Assembly: GCF_902833085.1 (NCBI RefSeq)
Contig: NZ_CADFEB010000007.1
Coordinates: 248,001-312,000, forward strand
Direction: 5' to 3'
Length of the DNA: 64,000 nucleotides
DNA from: Burkholderia ubonensis
Lineage (GTDB): Bacteria; Pseudomonadota; Gammaproteobacteria; Burkholderiales; Burkholderiaceae
Shown here: one piece after another, positions 52,072-60,628 of the stretch
Numbering within the stretch: position 1 is the stretch's first letter
Layout of the letters: every line of letters starts with the position of its first letter
The notes under the pieces: model-generated
Databases searched by the model: none
Told to the model about the DNA's origin: nothing
What the model saw: the letters and a program-made list of their open reading frames with translations, nothing else
Position numbers and translations under genes: made by a program

Positions 52072-53205
52072 ATGGACTTCACCTTTACCGACGAGCAGCA
52101 GCAATTCGCCGACGCGCTGCGTCGATATCTCGACGAGCAATACGGCTTCGAAACGCGCCAGGCGATCGTGCGCAGCGAAGCCGGCGTGTCGGACGCGCAA
52201 TGGCAGGCATTCACGGAACTGGGGCTGACCGCGCTGCCGGTGCCGGACACGCAGGGCGGTTTCGGCGGGAGCGCGATCGACATGCTGGTCGCGCTGCAGG
52301 CGCTCGGCCGCGCGCTCGTCGTCGAGCCGTACTGGGCGACGGCGGTCGGCGTCGAGGCGTTGCGCGTTGCCGGTTCCGGCGCGGGCGAGGACGCCGCGTT
52401 GCTGGAAGGCGTCGCGCAAGGGCGGAAGCGTCTCGCGGTTGCGTTCCACGAGCCGCACGCGCGCTACGACCTGTTCGCGCTCGACACGCGCGCGAGCGGA
52501 CCGGACGGCGCGCAGCGCCTGACCGGCATCAAGTCGATCGTGCAGCACGGCGCGCAGGCGGACGTGTGGATCGTGCCCGCGCGGCTCGACGATGGCGCGG
52601 TGGGCCTGTTTGCCGTCGAGCGCGGCGCAGCGGGCGCGGACGTCGTCGACTATCGGACGATCGACGGCCAGCGCGCGGCGACGATCCGGCTGCACGATAC
52701 GCCCGCTCGCCGGCTGACGGGAGGCGAGCGCGATGCGGCGGCGCTCGAGCGGATCGCCGATTACGCGACCGTGCTGCTGTGCGCCGAGGCGGTCGGCGCG
52801 CTCGACGAACTGAACCGCGCAACCGTCGAATACACGAAGACGCGCGAGCAGTTCGGCGTGCCGATCGCGCGTTTCCAGGCGCTGCAGCACCGGATGGTCG
52901 ACATGCTGATCCACGCGGAGCAGGCGCGTTCGCTGACCTATCTTGCCGCGGTGCGCTACGCGAGCGACGATTCCGATGCGCGGCGCAAGGCCGTGTCGGC
53001 CGCGAAGGCGCGCGTCGGGCAGGCCGCGCGCTTCGTCGGCCAGCAGGCGGTACAGTTGCACGGCGGGATGGGCGTGACCAACGAGGTGGCGGCCGCGCAT
53101 CTGTTCAAGCGCCTGTCGATCATCGAGACGACGCTCGGCGACACGGATCACCATCTCGCCCGCATCGCGGCGCTGCCTGATTTCATGCAGGCCGATGCAG
53201 CATAG
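52072..53205 (+). CDS. Acyl-CoA dehydrogenase family protein (second of pair)
   Basis: 377 residues. It starts MDFTFTDEQQQFADALRRYLDEQYGFETRQAIV and ends near QQAVQLHGGMGVTNEVAAAHLFKRLSIIETTLGDTDHHLARIA. The region with YTKTREQFGVPIARFQALQHRMVDMLIHAEQARSLTYLA is the C-terminal dimerisation and FAD-binding domain. Many residues differ from the classical MCAD pattern, and it probably forms a hetero-oligomer with the upstream paralogue. Followed by two MaoC hydratases. Confidence 0.88.
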   Translation: MDFTFTDEQQQFADALRRYLDEQYGFETRQAIVRSEAGVSDAQWQAFTELGLTALPVPDTQGGFGGSAIDMLVALQALGRALVVEPYWATAVGVEALRVAGSGAGEDAALLEGVAQGRKRLAVAFHEPHARYDLFALDTRASGPDGAQRLTGIKSIVQHGAQADVWIVPARLDDGAVGLFAVERGAAGADVVDYRTIDGQRAATIRLHDTPARRLTGGERDAAALERIADYATVLLCAEAVGALDELNRATVEYTKTREQFGVPIARFQALQHRMVDMLIHAEQARSLTYLAAVRYASDDSDARRKAVSAAKARVGQAARFVGQQAVQLHGGMGVTNEVAAAHLFKRLSIIETTLGDTDHHLARIAALPDFMQADAA

Positions 53206-53249
53206 CGGCAAACACGGCGCGTGCGCGCGCAAACCAAGGAGAGACTAGA

Positions 53250-53711
53250 GTGGGTATCAGTTACGAAGATCTGGTGGTCGGCGCCACGACCGAAGTCGGG
53301 CGCTACACGTTCGAGGCGGACGACATCAAGACGTTCGCCGGGCGCTACGACCCGCAGCCGTTCCACATGGACGAGGCGGCGGCGGAAGCCTCGCCGTTCG
53401 GCGGGCTCGTCGCGAGCGGCTGGCATACCTGCTCGGTGTTCATGGGCATGCTGGTGCGCAACGTGCTGCCGGGTTCGACCAGCATGGGTTCGCCCGGCAT
53501 CGACGAGATTCGCTGGCTGAAGCCGGTGCGCGTCGGCGACACGATCACGATGTACCAGAAGATCCACGACAAGCGCGTGTCGGCGAGCAAGCCCGATCGC
53601 GGCATCGTGACGACCGAGTGGATCGGCGTCAACGGCGGCGGCGAGACGGTGATCACCGTGCGTTCGAAGGTGATCTTCGGGCTGCGCGATCCGGCCGGAG
53701 CGAGCGCGTGA
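53250..53711 (+). CDS. MaoC-like (R)-specific enoyl-CoA hydratase
   Basis: 153 residues, single hot-dog domain; GTG start (53250) with AAGGAGAG upstream. Active-site-type Asp/His motif FAGRYDPQPFHMDEAAAEASPFGG, then the helix GLVASGWHTCSVFMGMLV. It would hydrate the enoyl-CoA made by the dehydrogenases. Its end overlaps the next gene by four bases (GTGA). Confidence 0.88.
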   Translation: MGISYEDLVVGATTEVGRYTFEADDIKTFAGRYDPQPFHMDEAAAEASPFGGLVASGWHTCSVFMGMLVRNVLPGSTSMGSPGIDEIRWLKPVRVGDTITMYQKIHDKRVSASKPDRGIVTTEWIGVNGGGETVITVRSKVIFGLRDPAGASA

Positions 53712-54184
53712 CGGCGGCGGCCTTGCCGCTGATCGCGTCGGCGCAGGCGCTGACGGCGCGCGTCGGCGAAGCGCCGCTCGCAAGCGGATGGATCGTCGTC
53801 GACCAGCACCGCGTCGACGGGTTCGCCGACGCGACGGGCGATCATCAGTGGATTCACGTCGATCCCGAGCGTGCGCGACGCGAATCGCCGTTCGGCGGTC
53901 CGGTTGCGCACGGTTTCCTGACGCTGTCGCTGATCCCCGTGTTGATGACCGACGCGATGCGTTTCGAGCAGAAGATGGGCGTGAACTACGGACTGAACCG
54001 TGTGCGCTTCGTGAGGCCGGTGCCGGTCGACGCGCGCATCCGCGCGCTGTTTGCCGTGAAGGAAACTGCAGAGGTGGAGAAGGGCGGCATCCAGGCAACG
54101 TGGACCGTTTCGATGCAGGTCGAACGTCCCGAGACGCCGCGGCTCGTGTGTGCGGCCGAGTTCGTCACGCGGCACTATTTCTGA
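53708..54184 (+). CDS. Second MaoC-like dehydratase
   Basis: 158 residues with a GTG start overlapping the previous stop (GTGA at 53708-53711). The motif FADATGDHQWIHVDPERARRESPFGG matches the canonical hydratase sequence with catalytic Asp and His, and AHGFLTLSLIPVL follows. Two co-translated hot-dog proteins may form a heterodimer, or serve two substrates. Confidence 0.88.
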   Translation: MTAAALPLIASAQALTARVGEAPLASGWIVVDQHRVDGFADATGDHQWIHVDPERARRESPFGGPVAHGFLTLSLIPVLMTDAMRFEQKMGVNYGLNRVRFVRPVPVDARIRALFAVKETAEVEKGGIQATWTVSMQVERPETPRLVCAAEFVTRHYF

Positions 54185-54205
54185 AGCGCCGGGGGGCTCG
54201 CGCAT

Positions 54206-54244
54206 CGGGCGTCGCGCGATGTGCGGCCACATGCGCGATGCCCG
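54206..54244. terminator. Imperfect hairpin between convergent genes
   Basis: CGGGC-n2-CGCGCGATGTG pairs with CACATGCGCG-n2-GCCCG across a 4-nt loop, with one mismatch and one bulge. It lies between the MaoC stop (54184) and the GST-like stop (54251). A U-tract is absent; likely a bidirectional terminator. Confidence 0.45.
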
Positions 54245-54250
54245 GAACGT

Positions 54251-54943
54251 TCAGTGCTTCGCGTACTGCGTTGCGCCGAACAGCACCTCGCGCGCCTTGT
54301 CGTCCTGCAGCGCCTTGCGCAGCGACGCCAGCACCTCGACGCCGCGCTGCACCGCCGGCCGCGCGGCGATCGCCTCATGCCAGCGCTTCACGTTCGGGAA
54401 TTCGTCGAGTTCGATCCCCTGGTTCTGCCACGAGCGCGTCCACGGGAACGTCGCGATGTCGGCGATCGTGTAGTCGTCGCCGGCGAGATACGCGGTTTCG
54501 CCGAGCCGCTTGTCCATCACGTTGTAGAGGCGGTGCGCTTCGTTCGTATAGCGGTTGACCGCGTAGTCGATCTTCTCCGGCGCGTAGAGGCGGAAGTGAT
54601 GCGCCTGCCCGAGCATCGGGCCGATGCCGCCCATCTGGAACATCAGCCATTGCAGCGTCGCGTAGCGCGCGGCCGGGTCCGTCGGCAGGAACCGGCCGGT
54701 CTTTTCCGCGAGATAGATCAGGATCGCGCCCGATTCGAACAGCGCGATCGGCTTGCCGCCGGGGCCGTCCGCATCGACGATCGCCGGAATCTTGTTGTTC
54801 GGGCTGATCTTCAGGAAATCCGGCTGGAACTGGTCGCCCGCGCCGATATCGATCGGGTGCACACGATATTCGAGGCCGGTTTCCTCGAGCAGGATGTGCA
54901 CCTTGTGGCCGTTCGGGGTCGCCCAGCTGTAGACGTCGATCAT
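54251..54943 (-). CDS. Glutathione S-transferase family, YfcG/Ure2p-like disulfide-bond oxidoreductase
   Basis: 230 residues. The thioredoxin-like N-terminal domain starts MIDVYSWATPNGHKVHILLEETGLEYRVHPIDI and has the cis-Pro/ESGAILIYLAEKTGRFLP motif. The C-terminal helical domain has FQMGGIGPMLGQAHHFRLYAPEKIDYAVNRYTNEAHRLYNVMDKRL, typical of the YfcG/YghU group, which has glutathione disulfide reductase activity. ATG 54943 is preceded by AAGGAG; a TTG at 54958 is in frame but is upstream of that SD. Confidence 0.9.
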   Translation of the reverse strand: MIDVYSWATPNGHKVHILLEETGLEYRVHPIDIGAGDQFQPDFLKISPNNKIPAIVDADGPGGKPIALFESGAILIYLAEKTGRFLPTDPAARYATLQWLMFQMGGIGPMLGQAHHFRLYAPEKIDYAVNRYTNEAHRLYNVMDKRLGETAYLAGDDYTIADIATFPWTRSWQNQGIELDEFPNVKRWHEAIAARPAVQRGVEVLASLRKALQDDKAREVLFGATQYAKH

Positions 54944-55081
54944 CGTCAACTCCTTCAATGCGTCCGCGATAGCGGCGCCGCCGGGGCGCCGCGACAGGCG
55001 GTCATTAGAGCACGGATCGACGCAGGCCGCCGGCGGCCGCCGCGCGCCGTTCGACGCAGCGTGCGAGCGCGAGTTGCGCGA

Positions 55082-55873
55082 TCAGCGCTTGTAGCGGGCC
55101 GGGCGTTTGTCGAGAAACGCGGTGATGCCTTCGAGCGCATCCGCGTGATACAGCGACGCAACGAAATGGTCGCGTTCGGTGACGAGATGCGCGTCGAGCG
55201 GCTGAGCGGCCGCATCGTCGAGCAGCGCCTTGATGCGCGTCAGCGCGTTCGGCGAGATGTTCGAGAGCGCGTCGGCCCAGGCCAGCGCGTCGGCGAGTGC
55301 GGCGCCAGGCGTAGCGAGACGGTTGACGACGCCGAGCGCATGCAGGCGCTCGGCCGCGACGGGCTTGCCTTCGAACAGGATCTCGGCCGCGAGCGCGCGC
55401 GGCAGCGCGCGGGCGAGAAACCACGAGCCGCCGCCGTCCGGCGTCAGGCCGACGCGCGCGTACGACATCACGAACTTCGCATCGTGCGCGGCGACGATCA
55501 GGTCGCAGGCGAGCGCGAGCGAGAAGCCGGCGCCGGCCGCGGCCCCTTCGACCGCCGCGATGACGGGCTTCGTCGACGCGCGGATCGCGGCGACCCACGC
55601 ACCGAGCAGGTCGATGCTGTCGGCCTGTTGGGATGGATCCTTCGAGCGGTTGTCGAGCAGCCGGTTCAGGTTGCCGCCCGCGCAGAAGAAGCGGTCGGCG
55701 CCGGTGAGCACGACCGCGCGAATCGCGGGATCGCGCTCGGCGGTGGCGAGCGCCTCGATGCCCGCCGCGTACATGTCGGGATGCAGCGCGTTGCGCGCGC
55801 CGGGATTGGATAGCGTAAGGACGAGCGTCGATTCGCTTTCGGGCGGGCGTGACGCCAGCAGTTCAGCACTCAT
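55082..55873 (-). CDS. Enoyl-CoA hydratase/isomerase (crotonase family)
   Basis: 263 residues. Crotonase fold with the oxyanion-hole segments FCAGGNLNRL (near residue 63) and EGAAAGAGFSLALACDL. The Asp/Glu pair at the active site (GLTPDGGGSWFLARALP) is less typical for a hydratase, so an isomerase or other crotonase reaction is possible. ATG 55873 is chosen from family start MSAELL; the frame is open further upstream. It is divergent from a GST gene, with a 201-bp shared gap. Confidence 0.85.
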   Translation of the reverse strand: MSAELLASRPPESESTLVLTLSNPGARNALHPDMYAAGIEALATAERDPAIRAVVLTGADRFFCAGGNLNRLLDNRSKDPSQQADSIDLLGAWVAAIRASTKPVIAAVEGAAAGAGFSLALACDLIVAAHDAKFVMSYARVGLTPDGGGSWFLARALPRALAAEILFEGKPVAAERLHALGVVNRLATPGAALADALAWADALSNISPNALTRIKALLDDAAAQPLDAHLVTERDHFVASLYHADALEGITAFLDKRPARYKR

Positions 55874-55991
55874 GCGAGTGTGTCTCCATCGAGTGGCGCG
55901 GCTGTGGCGCCGCATGCGCTGCACGGGCAGACGATGATTTCGCGGCTGCGGAGGCGGCGAAGTCGTGACAGAATTGGAACTGCCTTAGACT

Positions 55992-56005
55992 AGCACGAAC
56001 GTGCT
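55992..56005. promoter_or_regulatory. Inverted repeat AGCACG-AA-CGTGCT, candidate operator
   Basis: A 6-bp perfect inverted repeat with a 2-nt centre in the divergent gap between the enoyl-CoA hydratase and GST genes; a further AGCACG half-site lies 5 nt to the right. The size and symmetry suit a TetR/AcrR-type repressor of fatty-acid genes. The regulator is unknown. Confidence 0.35.
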
Positions 56006-56074
56006 TTTCAGCACGACGAATCTTGATACGCCGGGCATCGGCCCGGCCACATCCCCGCGGGGAAGGAGACTCCG

Positions 56075-56731
56075 ATGCTACAGCTGTGCGGTATTCCGTT
56101 GTCCAACTACTACAACAAGGTGAAGTTCGTTTTGCTCGAGTACGGCATTCCGTTCGAGGAAGCGCCGTGCGGCCTGCCGATCAGCGATCCGGCCGTGCTC
56201 GCCGATACGCCGCTCGGCAAGATTCCGTTCCTGAAGACCGAACAGGGCGCGCTGTTCGAATCGCAGGTGATCATCGAATACCTGGCGGCGCGCTATCCGG
56301 ACAAGCCGATTTTCCCGTCCGACCCGTTTGAGGCGGCGAAGGTGCGCGAGCTCGTCGAGACGCTCGAGCTGTATCTCGAATGGACCGCGCGCGAGGTCTA
56401 TACGGAAGCGTTTTTCGGCGGGAAGGTCAGCGACGGGATGAAGGCGCACGTCGAGAAGCGCCTGCCGCGCGCGATCGACGCGTTCAAGACGATGACGCGC
56501 TTCTCGCCCTACGTGCTCGGCGATTCGTTCGGTCTCGCGGACATCGCCGCGTCGATCCACCTGCCGGTCATCGGCATGGCGACGAAGGCGGTCTACGGCC
56601 GCGATTTCCTGCTCGACGCGGGCATCGACTGGAAGGCACATGCGCAGAAGGTCGGCGAGCGCCCGGCCGCGCAACGCGTCGCCGAAGATCGCAAGGCGTA
56701 TCTCGCGGCGGCGAACGGCAAGCTTCCTTGA
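56075..56731 (+). CDS. Glutathione S-transferase family protein
   Basis: 218 residues. Thioredoxin-like N-terminal domain MLQLCGIPLSNYYNKVKFVLLEYGIPFEEAPCGLP with the Pro of GKIPFL and ESQVIIEYLAARYP (Glu-Ser for glutathione binding). The helical C-terminal domain has GDSFGLADIAASIHLPVI. Probably a cytoplasmic conjugation or peroxidase activity. SD GGAAGGAGAC precedes the ATG. It shares a divergent gap with the enoyl-CoA hydratase gene. Confidence 0.9.
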   Translation: MLQLCGIPLSNYYNKVKFVLLEYGIPFEEAPCGLPISDPAVLADTPLGKIPFLKTEQGALFESQVIIEYLAARYPDKPIFPSDPFEAAKVRELVETLELYLEWTAREVYTEAFFGGKVSDGMKAHVEKRLPRAIDAFKTMTRFSPYVLGDSFGLADIAASIHLPVIGMATKAVYGRDFLLDAGIDWKAHAQKVGERPAAQRVAEDRKAYLAAANGKLP

Positions 56732-56789
56732 GCGTCGCGTTCGCTTGACGCTGTCCTGCGCCGCGCAGGTTCGGGCGGCGCGGGCCGGC

Positions 56790-57962
56790 TTACAGCTTCG
56801 CGAGCCGTTCGAGCGCGGTGGCGAGCGTGCGCTCCTGCTTCGCGAAGCAGAAGCGCACGACGCCCGATTCATGCGGCGTGTGATAGAACGCCGACACCGG
56901 GATTGCCGCGACGCCGATTTCCGTCGTGAGCCACTTCGAGAATTCCGCTTCGGGCAGGTCGCTGATTGCCGAATAGTCGACGCACTGGAAGTACGTGCCC
57001 GAGCACGGCAGCAGCTTGAAGCGCGTGCGTTCGAGCCCGGCGCGGAAGAAGTCGCGCTTGTTCTGGTAGAAGCCGGCGAGCGTCAGGTACGGCGCCGGGT
57101 CGCGCAGGTAGTCGGCGAGCCCGAACTGCATCGGCGTATTCACCGTGAACACGTTGAACTGATGGACCTTGCGGAACTCCGCGCTGAGCGCGGCGGGCGC
57201 GGCCACGTAGCCGATCTTCCAGCCCGTCACGTGATAGGTCTTGCCGAAGCTGGACACGATGAAGCTGCGCGCGGCCAGTTCCGGATAGCGCGCGACGCTT
57301 TCGTGGCGCGCGCCGTCGTACACCATGTGCTCGTACACCTCGTCCGACAGGATCAGCAGGTTCGTGCCGCGCACGATCTCCTCGAGCTTGCGCATGTCCG
57401 CTTCGCGCCACACGGTGCCGGTCGGGTTGTGCGGCGTGTTGATCAGGATCATCCGCGTCTTCGGCGTGATTGCGGCCGCGAGGCGGTCGAACGGGATCGC
57501 GTAGTCCGGCGCTTCCAGCGTGACGAATACCGGCTTGCCGCCCGCGAGTTCGATCGACGGCAGGTAGCTGTCGTAGGTCGGCTCGACGACGATCACCTCG
57601 TCGCCCGGGTGCACCGCGCACAGGATCGCGGTGAGCAGCGCCTGCGTCGCGCCGGCCGTCACCGTGATCTCGGTCGCCGGATCGTAGCGGCGGCCGTACA
57701 CCTGCGCGATCTTGTCGGCGATCGCTTCGCGCAGCGGCGCGACGCCGGCCATCGGCGGATACTGGTTGTGGCCGTCGCGCATCGCGGCGGCGACTGCGTC
57801 GACGATCCGCGGGTCGCAATCGAAGTCCGGGAAGCCCTGGCCGAGGTTGACGGCGCCTTTTTCGGCGGCAAGCGCGCTCATGACCGTGAAGATCGTCGTG
57901 CCGACGTTCGGCAGACGCGAGGGGAAAACGGGAGTCGTTGGCATGTCGGAAGGAGCGTTCAT
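56790..57962 (-). CDS. PLP-dependent aminotransferase class I/II (methionine aminotransferase-like)
   Basis: 390 residues, fold type I. The PLP-binding Lys is in SSFGKTYHVTGWKIGY (near residue 240), and NTPHNPTGTVW (Asn) with DEVYEHMVYDG (Asp) complete the cofactor site. LGQGFPDFDCDPRIVDAV is the substrate-entrance motif of KAT/YbdL proteins. The closest family is methionine aminotransferase YbdL (methionine + 2-oxo acid), which can support methionine salvage; the exact substrate is inferred from family. The stop is 59 bp from the convergent GST gene. Confidence 0.88.
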   Translation of the reverse strand: MNAPSDMPTTPVFPSRLPNVGTTIFTVMSALAAEKGAVNLGQGFPDFDCDPRIVDAVAAAMRDGHNQYPPMAGVAPLREAIADKIAQVYGRRYDPATEITVTAGATQALLTAILCAVHPGDEVIVVEPTYDSYLPSIELAGGKPVFVTLEAPDYAIPFDRLAAAITPKTRMILINTPHNPTGTVWREADMRKLEEIVRGTNLLILSDEVYEHMVYDGARHESVARYPELAARSFIVSSFGKTYHVTGWKIGYVAAPAALSAEFRKVHQFNVFTVNTPMQFGLADYLRDPAPYLTLAGFYQNKRDFFRAGLERTRFKLLPCSGTYFQCVDYSAISDLPEAEFSKWLTTEIGVAAIPVSAFYHTPHESGVVRFCFAKQERTLATALERLAKL

Positions 57963-57995
57963 CGGTGGCTGTCGGAAGTGAAGGGCGCCGGCGGC

Positions 57996-58493
57996 TCAGG
58001 CCGCCGTGGCCGCGTCGGCAATCGCGACGTCGAGCGTGCACGCGTCGGTGAACGGCGCGGGCTGGGCGATCCGGAAGCCGAAGTCGCGCGCGGTGCGCTT
58101 CGCGAGCTTGAGCAGCGCCCGGTCCTTCGACACGAGCCACTCGGCTTGCGCGGCGCGCGCCAGTTCGAGAAACTTCTGATCGTCGCGATCCTTGCATTTC
58201 GGCAGCGGCGGCGCGTCGGCGGCGACCGGCGGCGGTTCGACCCTTTGTGCGAGGCGGGCGACGGTCGCGAGCGCGGCCGCCTTGTCGACCGCGCGCGCCT
58301 GGAACTGCGGATAGTCGAGCACGTGCTCGAGTTCGTTCAGGCAGCGGCCGTCGATCAGCGCGACGAGCACGCCGCGCTCCAGTGCGGCCCGGATCGGGCG
58401 TGTGGCGGGATCGTCGAAGACGAGGATGTCGATCCAGACGTTCGAATCGAGCACGACGCGACAAGCGGCGCGCGGGGCGGGGGAGCTGGGCAT
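57996..58493 (-). CDS. PIN-domain ribonuclease-type protein, no antitoxin gene nearby
   Basis: 165 residues. PIN fold acidic residues: Asp in VVLDSNVWIDIL near residue 16, Glu in CLNELEHVL, Asp in CKDRDDQKFLELA and Asp in LVSKDRALL. All four acidic positions are present, so nuclease activity is plausible. It matches the COG1569 group (putative toxin-antitoxin PIN). No small antitoxin gene is beside it: neighbours are yaaA (divergent) and an aminotransferase, with short gaps. It may act in RNA metabolism rather than as a toxin. Confidence 0.85.
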   Translation of the reverse strand: MPSSPAPRAACRVVLDSNVWIDILVFDDPATRPIRAALERGVLVALIDGRCLNELEHVLDYPQFQARAVDKAAALATVARLAQRVEPPPVAADAPPLPKCKDRDDQKFLELARAAQAEWLVSKDRALLKLAKRTARDFGFRIAQPAPFTDACTLDVAIADAATAA

Positions 58494-58497
58494 TCGT

Positions 58498-58503
58498 TAC
58501 AAT
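58498..58503 (+). promoter_or_regulatory. yaaA -10 element
   Basis: TACAAT just after the PIN-gene start, with the yaaA ATG 47 nt downstream. The -35 falls in the PIN gene and is not clear. Confidence 0.45.
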
Positions 58504-58550
58504 CGGTGGTTTTCGTCTGACCGCACGGCACGGCGTGCCAGCGAGCCTCT

Positions 58551-59333
58551 ATGATAATCGTTCTCTCCCCCGCGAAATCCCTCGACTACGACACCCCTGC
58601 CCATGTCGCGACCTATACCGAGCCTGCGTTCGTCGACGACGCGTCGGAGCTGATCGACGGGCTGCGCAAGCTGTCGCCGCAGGACATCGCGACGCTGATG
58701 GACATCTCCGATCCGCTCGCGCGCCTGAACTTCCAGCGCTACGCGGACTGGTCGCCGACGTTCTCGCCCGCGAACGCGAAGCAGGCGGTGCTCGCGTTCA
58801 ACGGCGACGTGTACGAAGGCTTCGACGCGAAGTCGCTGTCGGCGGCGGACCTCGATTACGCGCAGCAGCACGTGCGCGTGCTGTCGGGACTGTACGGGCT
58901 GCTGCGCCCGCTCGACCTGCTGCAGCCGTACCGGCTCGAGATGGGCACGCGCTTCGCGAACGGGCGCGGCAAGGATCTCTATGCGTTCTGGGGCGACCGG
59001 ATCACCCGCGCGTTGAACGCGCAGCTGGAAACGCGCAGCGGTGCGTCGCGGGTGCTGATCAACTGCGCGTCGACCGAGTATTTCAAGTCGGTCAAGCCGA
59101 AGCTGCTGGCCGCGCCGGTCGTCACGCCGGTGTTCGAAGACTGGAAGGGCGGCCGCTACAAGATCATCAGCTTCCACGCGAAGCGCGCGCGGGGCCTGAT
59201 GGCCCGTTATGTCGTCGAGAACCGGATCGCCGAACCGCAGGCGCTGAGGGATTTCGCGGTGGAAGGCTATGCGTTCGACGAAGCCGCATCGAACGATTCG
59301 ACTTACGTATATCGCCGGCGAGTCGGCGAGTGA
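58551..59333 (+). CDS. yaaA: YaaA, peroxide stress protein
   Basis: 260 residues. Family start MIIVLSPAKSLDYDTP, then ANAKQAVLAFNGDVYEGFDAKSLS, LSGLYGLLRPLDLLQPYRLEMGTRF, and the conserved end KIISFHAKRARGLMARYVVENR. In E. coli YaaA lowers intracellular iron under H2O2 and belongs to a DNA-binding fold family. No H2O2-specific regulatory site was recognised upstream. Confidence 0.95.
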   Translation: MIIVLSPAKSLDYDTPAHVATYTEPAFVDDASELIDGLRKLSPQDIATLMDISDPLARLNFQRYADWSPTFSPANAKQAVLAFNGDVYEGFDAKSLSAADLDYAQQHVRVLSGLYGLLRPLDLLQPYRLEMGTRFANGRGKDLYAFWGDRITRALNAQLETRSGASRVLINCASTEYFKSVKPKLLAAPVVTPVFEDWKGGRYKIISFHAKRARGLMARYVVENRIAEPQALRDFAVEGYAFDEAASNDSTYVYRRRVGE

Positions 59334-59388
59334 CCTGCGGGCGGTTCACGAGACCGCCGGCGCAGCTTTGCATGGGACAGGAGAGACG

Positions 59389-60543
59389 ATGACCCTTTCG
59401 ATCACCAGTAATTTCGACGCCGGCGCGATCGACGTCGTGTCGTGCGAGCGGCCGGACGCGATCCGTCTGCGCGTGCGCGGCGACAATCAGGCGGAATTCG
59501 CGCAGTGGTTCTACTACCGCGTGACGGGCGTGCGCGGCGAGCGGTGCGTGATGACGTTCGAGAACGCCGCCGAATGCGCGTATCCGTCGGGCTGGCGCAA
59601 CTACAGCGCGGTCGCGAGCTACGACCGGGTCGACTGGTTCCGCGTGCCGACGACGTTCGACGGCAAGACGATGACGATCGACCATACGCCCGAGTTCGAC
59701 AGCATCTATTACGCGTATTTCGAGCCGTACTCGGAAGAGCGTCATGCGGCGTTTCTCGGCGCGGTCCAGCAATTGCCGCAGGCGAGCGTGACCGAGCTCG
59801 GCCGGAGCGTCGAAGGGCGGCCGATGTCGCTGCTGACGCTCGGCGCGCCGGACACGGAGGGCGCGCCGAAGAAGAAGGTGTGGATCATTGCGCGCCAGCA
59901 CCCGGGCGAGACGATGGCCGAGTGGTTCGTCGAGGGGCTCGTCAAGCGTCTTGCCGGTTGGGGCGACTGGGCGGGCGATCCGGTCGCGCGCAGGCTTTAC
60001 GACCGTGCGACGTTCTACATCGTGCCGAACATGAATCCCGACGGCAGCGCGCACGGCAACCTGCGGACCAACGCCGCCGGCGCGAACCTGAATCGCGAAT
60101 GGATGGAGCCGGATGCCGCGCGCAGCCCCGAGGTGCTGGTCGTGCGCGAAGCGATTCACGCGACCGGCTGCGATCTGTTCTTCGACATCCACGGCGACGA
60201 GGATCTGCCGTACGTGTTCGTCGCGGGCTCGGAAATGCTGCCGAGCTTCACCGAGCAGCAGGGGATCGAGCAGACGGCGTTCATCGACGCGTTCAAGGTG
60301 GCGAGCCCGGACTTCCAGGACGAGCACGGCTACGCGGCGAGCAAGTACAAGGAGGATGCGCTCAAGCTCGCGTCGAAGTACATCGGGCACCAGTTCGGAT
60401 GCCTGTCGCTGACGCTCGAGATGCCGTTCAAGGACAACGCGAACCTGCCCGACGAGCGCGTCGGCTGGAACGGCGAACGCAGCGCGGCGCTCGGCGCGGC
60501 GATGCTGGCCGCGATCCTGCGACACATCGAGACGTTCGCGTAA
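59389..60543 (+). CDS. M14 cytosolic carboxypeptidase-like zinc peptidase
   Basis: 384 residues. The N-terminal about 110 residues are the beta-sandwich typical of cytosolic carboxypeptidases (CCP; FYYRVTGVRGERCVMTFENAAECAYPSGWRNYSAVASYDR). The M14 catalytic domain has the zinc motif HPGE in ARQHPGETMAEW, third ligand His in FFDIHGDED, a substrate Arg/Asn pair in ANLNREW, and the catalytic Glu in LTLEMPFKD. ATG 59389 has GGAGAG upstream; an in-frame ORF extends 40 codons further without support. The preferred peptide substrate is unknown. Confidence 0.9.
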   Translation: MTLSITSNFDAGAIDVVSCERPDAIRLRVRGDNQAEFAQWFYYRVTGVRGERCVMTFENAAECAYPSGWRNYSAVASYDRVDWFRVPTTFDGKTMTIDHTPEFDSIYYAYFEPYSEERHAAFLGAVQQLPQASVTELGRSVEGRPMSLLTLGAPDTEGAPKKKVWIIARQHPGETMAEWFVEGLVKRLAGWGDWAGDPVARRLYDRATFYIVPNMNPDGSAHGNLRTNAAGANLNREWMEPDAARSPEVLVVREAIHATGCDLFFDIHGDEDLPYVFVAGSEMLPSFTEQQGIEQTAFIDAFKVASPDFQDEHGYAASKYKEDALKLASKYIGHQFGCLSLTLEMPFKDNANLPDERVGWNGERSAALGAAMLAAILRHIETFA

Positions 60544-60567
60544 GCGCATGTTCGGCGGGGCAAGAAG

Positions 60568-60603
60568 AAAGCCGGGACATCACTGGATGTCCCGGCTTTT
60601 TTT
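60568..60603. terminator. Strong terminator between convergent genes
   Basis: AAAGCCGGGACATC / GATGTCCCGGCTTT, 14-bp perfect stem with a 4-nt loop, followed by TTTT on the plus strand. The A-rich left flank makes it bidirectional; it closes the M14 gene and the Lys-rich protein gene. Confidence 0.9.
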
Positions 60604-60628
60604 CGTCTGCCGTCGTCGTCCCGTCGTG

